Below, piece by piece: positions 5,146 to 11,459 of a stretch of DNA of 11,459 bases. The notes below the pieces were generated by a model. That model was not told the DNA's origin and did not search any database. It saw nothing but the letters and a program-made list of their open reading frames with translations. The position numbers and the translations under genes were made by a program. How positions within the stretch are numbered: position 1 is the stretch's first letter; the number at the start of each line of letters is the position of its first letter. Origin of the DNA: Marinobacter sp. (GTDB taxonomy: Bacteria > Pseudomonadota > Gammaproteobacteria > Pseudomonadales > Oleiphilaceae); contig JAEPMM010000068.1 of NCBI GenBank assembly GCA_017643965.1, positions 1-11,459 of the forward strand. Direction: 5' to 3'.

Positions 5146-5886
5146 TCAGTTCTCCGTTAGGTCTTTCCAATCAAATGTACGTTCCGCCTGGGTCGACTTC
5201 TGCCCCTGCGATTTGGCCACGATCTGCACTTCCTCGGGCTCAAAATCCGGCGGCACTTTCAGCAGACCCTCTATATCCTGAAAGTAGCGGAAGCGGAATT
5301 TTACACCGAGATCGTCGATATCGTTCGAGAGGTCCCGCAGCGCGATCACCTCTTTCTCATCGTTGCGGGTGCCGATCACATTGACTGCAACAACACCCGA
5401 TATATAGCTTTTGTTATTGCCAACCTGAGTCAGCACCACCTTGAAATTGTAGCCATCCCCCTGACGATCCTGCTGGAGCGAAAGCCGGTCCACCTGCAAC
5501 CCCTTGCTGGTTTCCGAGGGCGCCATGATGTTCTTGTAGAACGTCAGGTCTGCCTTTAACGACGCAATCTGCGTTTCCAGATTCACGATGGATCGCCGCG
5601 CCTGGTTCAATGCCTGCTGATCAATGGTGCGCCCGCGGTCGAGATTGGTGAGCTGCTGGGAGGCGTTGCGGTATTTATCCCGAAGCTCCTCGACCTGCTG
5701 CTCCAGCTGGTCCCGCGAGTCCTCCACCGATGAAAAGCGGAAACCGCCCTGGGCCAGACCGGTGGCATAACCACCCACCGCTGCAGCCACTGAAAATGCC
5801 AGCAGGATCAACGAACGCCTGAGCCGATACCCCGGGCGGTGGCGGATGACAACGTATTCTTCCGCTGGTTTTTTCTGTTCACTCAC
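5146..5886 (-). CDS. DUF6776-like membrane protein with coiled coil
   Basis: I do not know a function for this protein, and its assignment to the DUF6776 family is from memory. It has 246 aa: a cytoplasmic basic N-terminus (RHRPGYRLRRS, residues 15-25), one membrane segment (about 25-45), and a long heptad-rich coiled coil (about 53-118, with LEQQVEELRDKYRN). A C-terminal globular domain (about 130-215) is rich in predicted beta strands, and there is a charged tail. The topology is probably N-in with the coiled coil and domain in the periplasm. The start is GTG at 5886 with AGGA 7 nt upstream. It lies 9 bp after argC and 1 bp before the bactofilin gene. From memory, orthologues keep this place in Pseudomonas. 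A role as membrane partner of the bactofilin is inference from gene order. Confidence 0.78.
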   Translation of the reverse strand: MSEQKKPAEEYVVIRHRPGYRLRRSLILLAFSVAAAVGGYATGLAQGGFRFSSVEDSRDQLEQQVEELRDKYRNASQQLTNLDRGRTIDQQALNQARRSIVNLETQIASLKADLTFYKNIMAPSETSKGLQVDRLSLQQDRQGDGYNFKVVLTQVGNNKSYISGVVAVNVIGTRNDEKEVIALRDLSNDIDDLGVKFRFRYFQDIEGLLKVPPDFEPEEVQIVAKSQGQKSTQAERTFDWKDLTEN

Positions 5887-5895
5887 CGGAAGATC

Positions 5896-6933
5896 CTATG
5901 GCAGCAGGGCGGGCGCTTTCAGCCCGAGCGTTTCGTCCAGGCCGAACATGATGTTCATGTTCTGCACCGCTTGCCCTGCAGCCCCCTTCACCAGATTGTC
6001 GATGACGGAGGAGATGATCACCACATTGCTGTTTTCCTGGCGGTGCAGCGCCATACGGCAGTGGTTTGCTCCGCGCACGCTGCGTGTTTCCGGATGACTG
6101 CCAAAGGGCATGACATCCACAAACGGCTCATCGCGGAAGCGATCCTCATACAGCGCCTGCAGCCGGTCAAAATCCGCCGGATTTCGCAGCTCGGCGTACA
6201 GCGTTGCCTCGATACCGCGAATCATCGGAATCAGATGGGGCACGAAGGTGATGCCCACAGGTCCGCCTGCTGCCTGGGTCAGGCCCTGGCGGATTTCAGG
6301 AAGATGCCGATGGCCGGAGGCGCCGTAGGCCTTGAAGCTCTCACCAATCTCACCGTGCAGCATACCGATCTTGCCCTGACGGCCAGCACCGCTGGCACCG
6401 GATTTGGCATCGGCAATCAGCCGCGACGGGTCCACCAGATCGTTTTCCAGCAGGGGCAGGAACCCCAGCTGGACGGCGGTCGGATAGCATCCGGGGTTTG
6501 CCACCAGCTGTGCCGTGCGCACCTGATCACGCACCACTTCCGGCAGACCGTAGACCGCCTGGGCGGCCCAGTCCGGGCTTTCATGGGCCATACCGTACCA
6601 GTTTGCCCAGACGTCCAGATCCCGCAGGCGGAAGTCAGCGGACAGATCCACCACCCGGGTACCCGCCGCCATCAGCTCGGGAATCATCCGCATGGCAACG
6701 CCATGGGGCGTGGCAAAGAACACCAGATCACAGGCAGCCAGCGTGTCGGCGTCGGGCTCGGAGAACGCCAGATCGTAGTGGCCGCGGAGGTTCGGATACA
6801 TCTCTGCAACCGGCATGCCCGCCTCGGAGCGGGATGTAATGCAGCTCACCGTCACGTCGGGGTGAACCGCCAGAATTCTGAGTAGCTCCACACCGGTGTA
6901 GCCGGTTCCGCCTACTATGCCTACTTTTATCAC
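5896..6933 (-). CDS. argC: N-acetyl-gamma-glutamyl-phosphate reductase
   Basis: This cytoplasmic NADPH-dependent enzyme makes N-acetylglutamate semialdehyde in arginine synthesis. The 345-aa length is typical. The Rossmann motif GGTGYTGVELLR is at residues 8-19. The catalytic cysteine is C149 in NPGCYPTA, and GHRHLPEI (207-214) gives the catalytic histidine region. KSGASGAGR at 177-185 is the conserved glycine-rich substrate loop. Start is GTG at 6933 with GGGAG about 7 nt upstream; it gives the normal N-terminus IKVGIVGGTGY. It leads the minus-strand series with the DUF6776-like and bactofilin genes. No ARG-box and no convincing promoter could be picked out in the short divergent gap. Confidence 0.97.
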   Translation of the reverse strand: MIKVGIVGGTGYTGVELLRILAVHPDVTVSCITSRSEAGMPVAEMYPNLRGHYDLAFSEPDADTLAACDLVFFATPHGVAMRMIPELMAAGTRVVDLSADFRLRDLDVWANWYGMAHESPDWAAQAVYGLPEVVRDQVRTAQLVANPGCYPTAVQLGFLPLLENDLVDPSRLIADAKSGASGAGRQGKIGMLHGEIGESFKAYGASGHRHLPEIRQGLTQAAGGPVGITFVPHLIPMIRGIEATLYAELRNPADFDRLQALYEDRFRDEPFVDVMPFGSHPETRSVRGANHCRMALHRQENSNVVIISSVIDNLVKGAAGQAVQNMNIMFGLDETLGLKAPALLP

Positions 6934-7014
6934 CTGTCACTCCCGCTGGCATCGGTTTGTGTAAAATCGAGTCAATTCTGACCCGCTAGTCTAACATGAT
7001 AAACCAAGGACTTA

Positions 7015-7042
7015 TTGCAGCCGGGCAGGCGAGCATTACAAT
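7015..7042 (+). promoter_or_regulatory. Candidate promoter of the ClC - hem - thi series
   Basis: TTGCAG (7015-7020), a 16-bp spacer and TACAAT (7037-7042) would start transcription near 7049, between the two possible ClC starts. The -10 is good and the -35 fair. An alternative -10, TAAAAT, lies at 6962-6967 without a -35. If the first promoter is the real one, the ClC protein must start at 7080. Confidence 0.35.
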
Positions 7043-7079
7043 AACCCCAGATCCATCCACTACCGGAACTCCGGCGCCC

Positions 7080-8855
7080 ATGCGCAACCTCTGGCACCAG
7101 ATCACAGAGAACCTGATTCCCGTCTTCCGTCGCAGGCTCTCCGGCGTGGACGCCCTGCCCCAGCTGGCCGTATTGGGATTGCTGTCCGGCCTGATCACCG
7201 GCGGCGTCATCCTGGTGTTTCGTCTGGCCATCGAGTGGCCCCTCGAGTATTTTCTGCCCGGCGATGGCTCCGAGTCGTTCGAGCAACTGGACATCCTCAC
7301 CCGCGGCCTGCTGCCATTGGCCGGCGCCCTCATTCTCGGCCTGTTTCTGCACCGGCTGGCGACCCACGACCGCAAGGTGGGGATCGTCCACGTTATGGAA
7401 CGCCTTAACTATCACCAGGGCTACATTTCGGTGCGCAGCGCCCTCGTGCAATTCACCACCGGCGTGGCGACGGTGGTAACCGGACAATCGGCCGGCCGTG
7501 AGGGACCGGCTGTGCACCTGGGCGCGGCCTTCTCCAGCCTGATGGGGCAATGGATGAGGTTGCCCAACAACAGCATCCGCACGCTGGTGGCCTGTGGTTG
7601 TGCGGCAGCCATTTCCGCATCCTTCAACACCCCTATCTCCGGCGTGATTTTTGCCATGGAAGTGGTGATGATGGAATACACCATTGCCGGTTTCACCCCG
7701 ATCATTCTTGCTGCCGTGAGCGCGGCCATCGTTACCCAGGCCATGTACGGGGCGGAGCCGGCCTTCAGCGTACCGGCACTGACCATGAACTCACTGGTCG
7801 AGATTCCCTGGATTCTGGCCATTGCAGTCATCATCGGCGTGGCGGCCGCCGTCTTCATTCAGCTAGTGGATACCATGGGGCGCTATCACCACCGACCGGT
7901 TCTGTTGCGAATTGCGGTGTGCGGGTTGCTGATGGTGCCGTTTGCCATTGCGGTGCCAGAGGTCATGGGCATCGGCTACGACACCGTGGATATGGCCATA
8001 AACGGCCACCTGGCGTTCTGGTTATTGCTGGGCGCCGGTATTGCCAAGCTCATTATCACAGCGCTGACCATAGGTCTGGGCATGCCCAGCGGCGTGATCG
8101 GTCCAACCATCTTCATGGGCGCGACCCTTGGCGGTGCCATGGGGCTGATTGGCGCACAGATTGCGCCAGACACGGCTTCCTCGGTGGGCTTTTATGCCAT
8201 GCTCGGTATGGGCGCCATGATGGGTGCGGTGTTGCAAGCGCCCCTGGCCGCGCTGATGGCCCTGATGGAACTGACACGAAACCCCAACATCATGCTGCCG
8301 GGCATGCTGATCATTACCACCGCCAGCCTCGTCACCAGCGAAGTGTTCGGCAAGAAGTCACTGTTTCTGACGATCCTGAAAAGCCAGGGCCGGAGCTACC
8401 AGAATCCCCCCATCATCCAGGCGCTGCGGCGGGTATCCGTGGGCGCCATCATGTATCGGAGCATTCTGCGCACCGAGCGCCACCTGAGCATCAACGAGGC
8501 ACGAAAAATCCTCAAGTCCGAACCCAAGTGGCTGGTCGTGGAAGGCAGCAGCGGGCCGACCGCACTGATGCCCGCGGTTGATCTCGCTCGCTACCTTGAG
8601 GATGCCGACACGTCAGCCACTGGGGAAGACACCGAGCCACAGGAACAGCTTGATTTGATGGATATTCCGGCCAATCGGCGGGACATTGCAGCGGTGCAGT
8701 ATCAGGCCACGCTGGAAGAAGCATTGGACGAATTTGACAAGACCAACGTAGAAGCGCTTTATGTGCAGCGCCACGTCGCTCCGATGATTCAGCGGGTGTA
8801 CGGCATCGTGCTGAAATCCGACATCGAAAGCTATTACCAATACCGACGGAGTTAA
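7080..8855 (+). CDS. ClC family chloride channel/antiporter with CBS domains
   Basis: An inner-membrane ClC protein, either a Cl-/H+ antiporter or a channel. From this start it has 591 aa: about ten or more helices over residues 25-435, then a cytoplasmic pair of CBS-like segments (about 457-508 and 527-590) that may bind nucleotide. The gating glutamate E141 lies in GREGP (139-143). Other signatures are the SFNTPISGVIFAMEVV helix (181-196) and GLGMPSGVIGP (332-342). The first selectivity motif (GSGIP in E. coli ClcA) appears as GIVHV (101-105), without the central Ser; the GIFAP-type motif is GVIGP, without the Phe. An in-frame ATG at 6996 would add 28 residues. I prefer 7080 because those codons have low third-position GC and rare ATA codons, and a candidate promoter lies within them; neither start has a strong Shine-Dalgarno. 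hemJ follows after 3 bp. Confidence 0.88.
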   Translation: MRNLWHQITENLIPVFRRRLSGVDALPQLAVLGLLSGLITGGVILVFRLAIEWPLEYFLPGDGSESFEQLDILTRGLLPLAGALILGLFLHRLATHDRKVGIVHVMERLNYHQGYISVRSALVQFTTGVATVVTGQSAGREGPAVHLGAAFSSLMGQWMRLPNNSIRTLVACGCAAAISASFNTPISGVIFAMEVVMMEYTIAGFTPIILAAVSAAIVTQAMYGAEPAFSVPALTMNSLVEIPWILAIAVIIGVAAAVFIQLVDTMGRYHHRPVLLRIAVCGLLMVPFAIAVPEVMGIGYDTVDMAINGHLAFWLLLGAGIAKLIITALTIGLGMPSGVIGPTIFMGATLGGAMGLIGAQIAPDTASSVGFYAMLGMGAMMGAVLQAPLAALMALMELTRNPNIMLPGMLIITTASLVTSEVFGKKSLFLTILKSQGRSYQNPPIIQALRRVSVGAIMYRSILRTERHLSINEARKILKSEPKWLVVEGSSGPTALMPAVDLARYLEDADTSATGEDTEPQEQLDLMDIPANRRDIAAVQYQATLEEALDEFDKTNVEALYVQRHVAPMIQRVYGIVLKSDIESYYQYRRS

Positions 8856-8858
8856 ACC

Positions 8859-9281
8859 ATGCTTTGGGTCAAAGCCCTCCACCTGATCTCCATGGTGTGC
8901 TGGTTCGCGGGCATTTTTTACCTGCCGCGGCTGTTTGTGTACCACGCCGCCTGCGAGGACGCCCCCGGCCGCGAGCGCTTCAAAATCATGGAACGCAAAC
9001 TGTACCGGGGCATTACCACGCCCTCGATGGTTGCCACCGTCATTTTTGGCGTCTGGCTGATCAGCTATAATGCTAGCGGTTATTTCAGCCAGGGCTGGAT
9101 GCACGTCAAGCTGTTGTTGATCGCTGTACTGATCGCCTACCATTTCTATTGCGGCCATCTGGTCAAGGTGTTCCGGGATGACCAGAATACCCGCAGTCAC
9201 GTATTCTACCGCTGGTTCAACGAACTCCCTGTGCTGATTCTTGTTGCCGTGGTCATTCTGGCCACGGTCAAGCCGTTTTAG
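8859..9281 (+). CDS. hemJ: Protoporphyrinogen IX oxidase HemJ
   Basis: A small inner-membrane enzyme that oxidises protoporphyrinogen IX to protoporphyrin IX, the next-to-last heme step, in bacteria lacking HemG and HemY. The 140-aa protein has about four membrane helices (roughly 4-27, 54-71, 83-102 and 122-138). H8 in KALHLISM and K84 in MHVKLLL match the essential His and Lys known from characterised HemJ proteins; RWFNELP (118-124) is also a typical segment. The ATG at 8859 has GGAG 7 nt upstream, and the gene lies 3 bp after the ClC stop, so coupling is likely. The family was earlier annotated as UPF0093 or CopD-like. Confidence 0.9.
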   Translation: MLWVKALHLISMVCWFAGIFYLPRLFVYHAACEDAPGRERFKIMERKLYRGITTPSMVATVIFGVWLISYNASGYFSQGWMHVKLLLIAVLIAYHFYCGHLVKVFRDDQNTRSHVFYRWFNELPVLILVAVVILATVKPF

Positions 9282-9297
9282 ATCAACAACCCGTTCC

Positions 9298-9313
9298 GAG
9301 GAGCTGTACCATC
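9298..9313 (+). promoter_or_regulatory. Strong Shine-Dalgarno placing the thiD start at an AUC codon
   Basis: GAGGAG (9298-9303) is followed by 7 nt and then ATC (9311-9313), just where an ATG would be expected. The first canonical in-frame start, TTG at 9338, has only a CCAGG two bases ahead. The site thus argues for initiation at AUC, or for an ATG misread as ATC. Confidence 0.6.
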
Positions 9314-10099
9314 AAACGTCATTCCCGCCCCCAGGTATTGATTCTGTCAGGCCTCGACCCCTCGGGTGGCGCTGGCATCCAGGCAGACATCCAGGCCGTC
9401 ACCGCGCTTGGGTGCCACCCGCTGCCGGTGATTACCTGCCTGACCGTACAGGACACCCGCAACGTCTATGGCGCGGAGGCGGTGGATGCCGATCTGATTC
9501 GCCGGCAACTGGCGTGCGTCGCGGCCGACGCACCGATTCACGCCATAAAAACCGGCGCTCTGGGCAACGCCGCGGTGGTTGACGTGCTGGTCGAGTTTCT
9601 GGAACAGCACCCGGATATTCCACTGATCACCGACCCGGTCATCAAAGCGGCCGGTGGCGGGGACCTGGCCGATGACGCACTCATCGGTGCCATGAAGGGT
9701 CGTTTGTTTGGTCTGGCCGAGATGATTACCCCGAACGGCATCGAACTGGCCCTGCTGGGGGGCAGTGAAAGCGCGGCGGAGGCAGCCAGTCAGCTGATGG
9801 CCGCGGGCTGCCGTTCGGTACTGGCGACCGGGGGCCATGGAGAAGGCCCGCAGATCGTCAACACCCTGTTCAGCGCCACCGGCGACCCCATTCACTGGCA
9901 CATCGAGCGGGTCGGCGGTGAATACCATGGCACCGGCTGCACATTGGCAGCGGCGATCGCGGCGGGCCGGGCGGCCGCACTGTCGCCTCGGGCCGCCATT
10001 TCCCAGGCCCAGAATTTCGTGAATCGCGCAATACTCCATGCCCTGGACGTTGGCAAAGGCCAGCCCGTGCCGGATCGCGGCATTCCCTGGGAGCGCTGA
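9311..10099 (+). CDS. thiD: Hydroxymethylpyrimidine/phosphomethylpyrimidine kinase
   Basis: A cytoplasmic ribokinase-type enzyme that phosphorylates HMP twice to HMP-PP for thiamine synthesis. Counted from the AUC at 9311 it has 262 aa, the usual length. GLDPSGGAGIQAD (14-26) binds substrate. TDPVIKAAGGG (107-117) is the equivalent of the E. coli segment containing AKSG, and TPN is at 140-142. GTGC (207-210) holds the anion hole and likely catalytic Cys210. No ATG, GTG or CTG lies in frame between the hemJ stop and 9338. TTG 9338 would leave only six residues before the DPSGG motif and cut the first beta strand (PQVLILSG), whereas the AUC start gives an N-terminus (IKRHSRPQ) like MKR in E. 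coli ThiD. It starts 29 bp after hemJ, with no TPP riboswitch or terminator between, and ends 7 bp before thiE. Confidence 0.93.
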   Translation: MKRHSRPQVLILSGLDPSGGAGIQADIQAVTALGCHPLPVITCLTVQDTRNVYGAEAVDADLIRRQLACVAADAPIHAIKTGALGNAAVVDVLVEFLEQHPDIPLITDPVIKAAGGGDLADDALIGAMKGRLFGLAEMITPNGIELALLGGSESAAEAASQLMAAGCRSVLATGGHGEGPQIVNTLFSATGDPIHWHIERVGGEYHGTGCTLAAAIAAGRAAALSPRAAISQAQNFVNRAILHALDVGKGQPVPDRGIPWER

Positions 10100-10106
10100 C
10101 CACGCC

Positions 10107-10814
10107 ATGCCAGCCATCTTTAACAAGGGCCTCAATCCGGGGCTGTACGCCATTACCGACAGCGACCTGCTGCCGGATGACCGGTTGCGACCCGCGGTTG
10201 AGGCAGCATTGCGCGGGGGCGCGGTACTGGTGCAGTACCGGGACAAACGCAGCTCAGATACCGTGCGCCTGAACCAGGCACGAGATCTGGCGGCTATCTG
10301 CCGTAACGCCGGGGTGCCGCTGATTATCAATGACGACCCGGTGCTGGCAAAACGGGTCGCCGCTGGCGGCGTGCATCTGGGCCAGAGCGACCAGGCGCTG
10401 AGCGACGCGCGGCAACTGCTGGGCGAGACAGCCATCATCGGGGCTACCTGTCACGATGATCTGGCATTGGCCAGGGCCGCGGTAAACGACAGCGCCGACT
10501 ATCTTGCTTTCGGGCGCTTTCATGGCTCCAGCACCAAACCCAATGCGCCGGCGGCCGACAGTGCCATTCTCGCGCAGGCGCGCTACCTGCAACGTCCGAC
10601 CACGGCAATCGGCGGCATTACCAGCGACAATGGTGCCGCCCTGATCAAAGCCGGTGCTGACCTGCTGGCGGTGGTCGGCGGCCTGTTCGCCGGCGACCCT
10701 TTGCAAACCGAACAGCGAGCCCGTGAATTTACCCGTCTGTTTGCAGCCCATCACCCGCTGTTCCGGGCGCCGACTGTTACCAACGCTACGACGACACGCA
10801 ATCAGGAGTCCTGA
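10107..10814 (+). CDS. thiE: Thiamine-phosphate synthase
   Basis: This cytoplasmic TIM-barrel enzyme joins HMP-PP, the ThiD product, with thiazole phosphate to give thiamine phosphate. The 235-aa protein is slightly longer than usual because of a tail after about residue 205 (REFTRLFAAHHPLFR and beyond) with no obvious function. Motifs: LYAITD (13-18), VQYRDK (42-47, pyrophosphate contacts), INDDPVLA (74-81, Mg-binding Asp), GVHLGQSD (88-95), FGRFHGSSTKP (135-145, phosphate site) and AIGGIT (167-172). Start is ATG 10107; a longer frame back to 10038 lies inside thiD and is rejected. The Shine-Dalgarno GGGAG is rather distant, so coupling to thiD translation is likely. Confidence 0.95.
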   Translation: MPAIFNKGLNPGLYAITDSDLLPDDRLRPAVEAALRGGAVLVQYRDKRSSDTVRLNQARDLAAICRNAGVPLIINDDPVLAKRVAAGGVHLGQSDQALSDARQLLGETAIIGATCHDDLALARAAVNDSADYLAFGRFHGSSTKPNAPAADSAILAQARYLQRPTTAIGGITSDNGAALIKAGADLLAVVGGLFAGDPLQTEQRAREFTRLFAAHHPLFRAPTVTNATTTRNQES

Positions 10815-10818
10815 CACC

Positions 10819-11459
10819 ATGAACCACTCTGAAACGCTTTTTGCAGAGGCACAGAAATACATTCCCGGCGGCGTGAACTCGCCGGTGCGGGCCTTCCGCG
10901 GCGTTGGCGGCACCCCGGTTTTCTTCAAGCATGCCGAAGGGGCCTACCTGTATGACGAGGATGACCGCCGCTACATCGATTACATCGGCTCCTGGGGGCC
11001 GATGATCCTGGGTCATTCCAATCGGGTGATCAAGGACGCGCTCCACGCCCAGGTGGATCTGGGTATCGGCTACGGTGCCCCCACCGCCATCGAGACTGAA
11101 ATGGCCAAGAAGGTGTGTGAACTGGTGCCCTCGATCGAGCTGGTGCGCATGGTGAACTCCGGTACCGAAGCCACCATGAGCGCCATTCGCCTGGCCCGCG
11201 GCTACACGGGCCGCGACAAGATCGTAAAATTCGAGGGGTGCTACCACGGCCACGTGGACTCACTGCTGGTCAAGGCCGGCTCAGGCGCGCTGACCCTCGG
11301 CGTGCCCAACTCCCCGGGCATCCCCGCCAGCCTGGCCGAGCACACCCTGACGCTGAATTACAATGACATCGACCATGTGCGGGAGACCTTTGCCGCCCGG
11401 GGCGATGAGATCGCAGCCATCATTGTCGAGCCGGTAGCCGGCAACATGAACTGTATTCC
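10819..11459 (+). CDS. hemL: Glutamate-1-semialdehyde 2,1-aminomutase, N-terminal half (cut by window end)
   Basis: A PLP enzyme that turns glutamate-1-semialdehyde into 5-aminolevulinate, the first common tetrapyrrole precursor. The 213 complete codons seen are about half of the roughly 426-aa protein. Diagnostic parts are YIPGGVNSPVRAF (14-26), GSWGPMILGH (58-67, gate region), NSGTEATMSAIRLAR (113-127, with the PLP phosphate site) and CYHGHVDSLL (141-150). The reading frame is open to the last base; the PLP lysine lies beyond the edge. ATG 10819 comes 4 bp after thiE, with AGGAG inside the end of thiE. From memory, thiD, thiE and hemL are neighbours in Pseudomonas too; here hemJ joins them. 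Confidence 0.97.
   Translation, partial: MNHSETLFAEAQKYIPGGVNSPVRAFRGVGGTPVFFKHAEGAYLYDEDDRRYIDYIGSWGPMILGHSNRVIKDALHAQVDLGIGYGAPTAIETEMAKKVCELVPSIELVRMVNSGTEATMSAIRLARGYTGRDKIVKFEGCYHGHVDSLLVKAGSGALTLGVPNSPGIPASLAEHTLTLNYNDIDHVRETFAARGDEIAAIIVEPVAGNMNCI

Noticed and set aside
5839..6885. A 348-aa open frame on the plus strand opposite argC
   Set aside because: argC has all family motifs on the other strand, and the antisense translation has no recognisable fold or ribosome binding site.
6934..6995. ARG-box or clear argC promoter in the divergent gap
   Set aside because: I found no palindromic ARG-box and no -35/-10 pair of acceptable quality on the minus strand.
9282..9310. TPP riboswitch before thiD
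   Set aside because: The 29-bp gap is far too short and lacks the conserved THI-box segments.
10038..10106. Earlier ATG for thiE inside thiD
   Set aside because: It would add 23 residues of shifted thiD sequence; the ThiE fold begins shortly after ATG 10107.
9347..10438. A 363-aa open frame on the minus strand
   Set aside because: It lies opposite thiD and thiE, both certain by motif. It has no recognisable domain or ribosome site and is a shadow typical of GC-rich coding DNA.

Overview
The window looks like ordinary chromosome of a moderately GC-rich gammaproteobacterium of the Pseudomonas/Marinobacter type. The basis is the gene content, the KMSKS-type tyrosyl-tRNA synthetase, HemJ in place of HemG/HemY, and the order argC - coiled-coil membrane protein - bactofilin - erpA - anmK - M23 peptidase - tyrS - rrn. 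From memory, Pseudomonas aeruginosa PAO1 has the same order next to a 16S gene (around PA0662-PA0668). Genus-level placement (Marinobacter-like) is inference. I see no insertion sequence, prophage, CRISPR array, tRNA or plasmid feature.

Layout. Bases 1-256 (minus strand) are the promoter and leader of an rRNA operon whose 16S gene must lie just off the left edge. They hold two near-identical promoters, P1 and P2, then a boxB hairpin and boxA. tyrS follows on the minus strand. A 304-bp divergent gap then carries the tyrS promoter with a structured leader and the promoter of a plus-strand pair, an M23 murein endopeptidase and anmK (cell-wall turnover). anmK ends exactly where erpA ends, because the two stop codons abut. 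The minus-strand series argC > DUF6776-like > bactofilin > erpA comes next. erpA has its own promoter, overlapped by a strong match to the Fe-S form (type 1) IscR operator. From about 7080 to the right edge a tight plus-strand series runs clcA-type ClC protein > hemJ > thiD > thiE > hemL (cut by the window end).

How the genes work together. The left part joins translation (tyrS, rrn) to envelope maintenance: peptidoglycan hydrolase, anhydro-MurNAc recycling and a bactofilin scaffold with an uncharacterised membrane coiled-coil partner. ErpA delivers Fe-S clusters. The right part mixes heme synthesis (hemL early, hemJ late) with thiamine pyrophosphate synthesis (thiD, thiE).

The observations most worth checking are these: thiD seems to start at AUC, placed correctly after a strong Shine-Dalgarno; the IscR operator overlaps the bactofilin stop codon; the DUF6776/bactofilin pair is a candidate little-described cytoskeletal module next to a murein hydrolase; and tyrS has an extended -10 promoter with an rrn-like discriminator and a long leader hairpin. 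Most genes here are ordinary housekeeping genes, and I found no clear wholly novel system.
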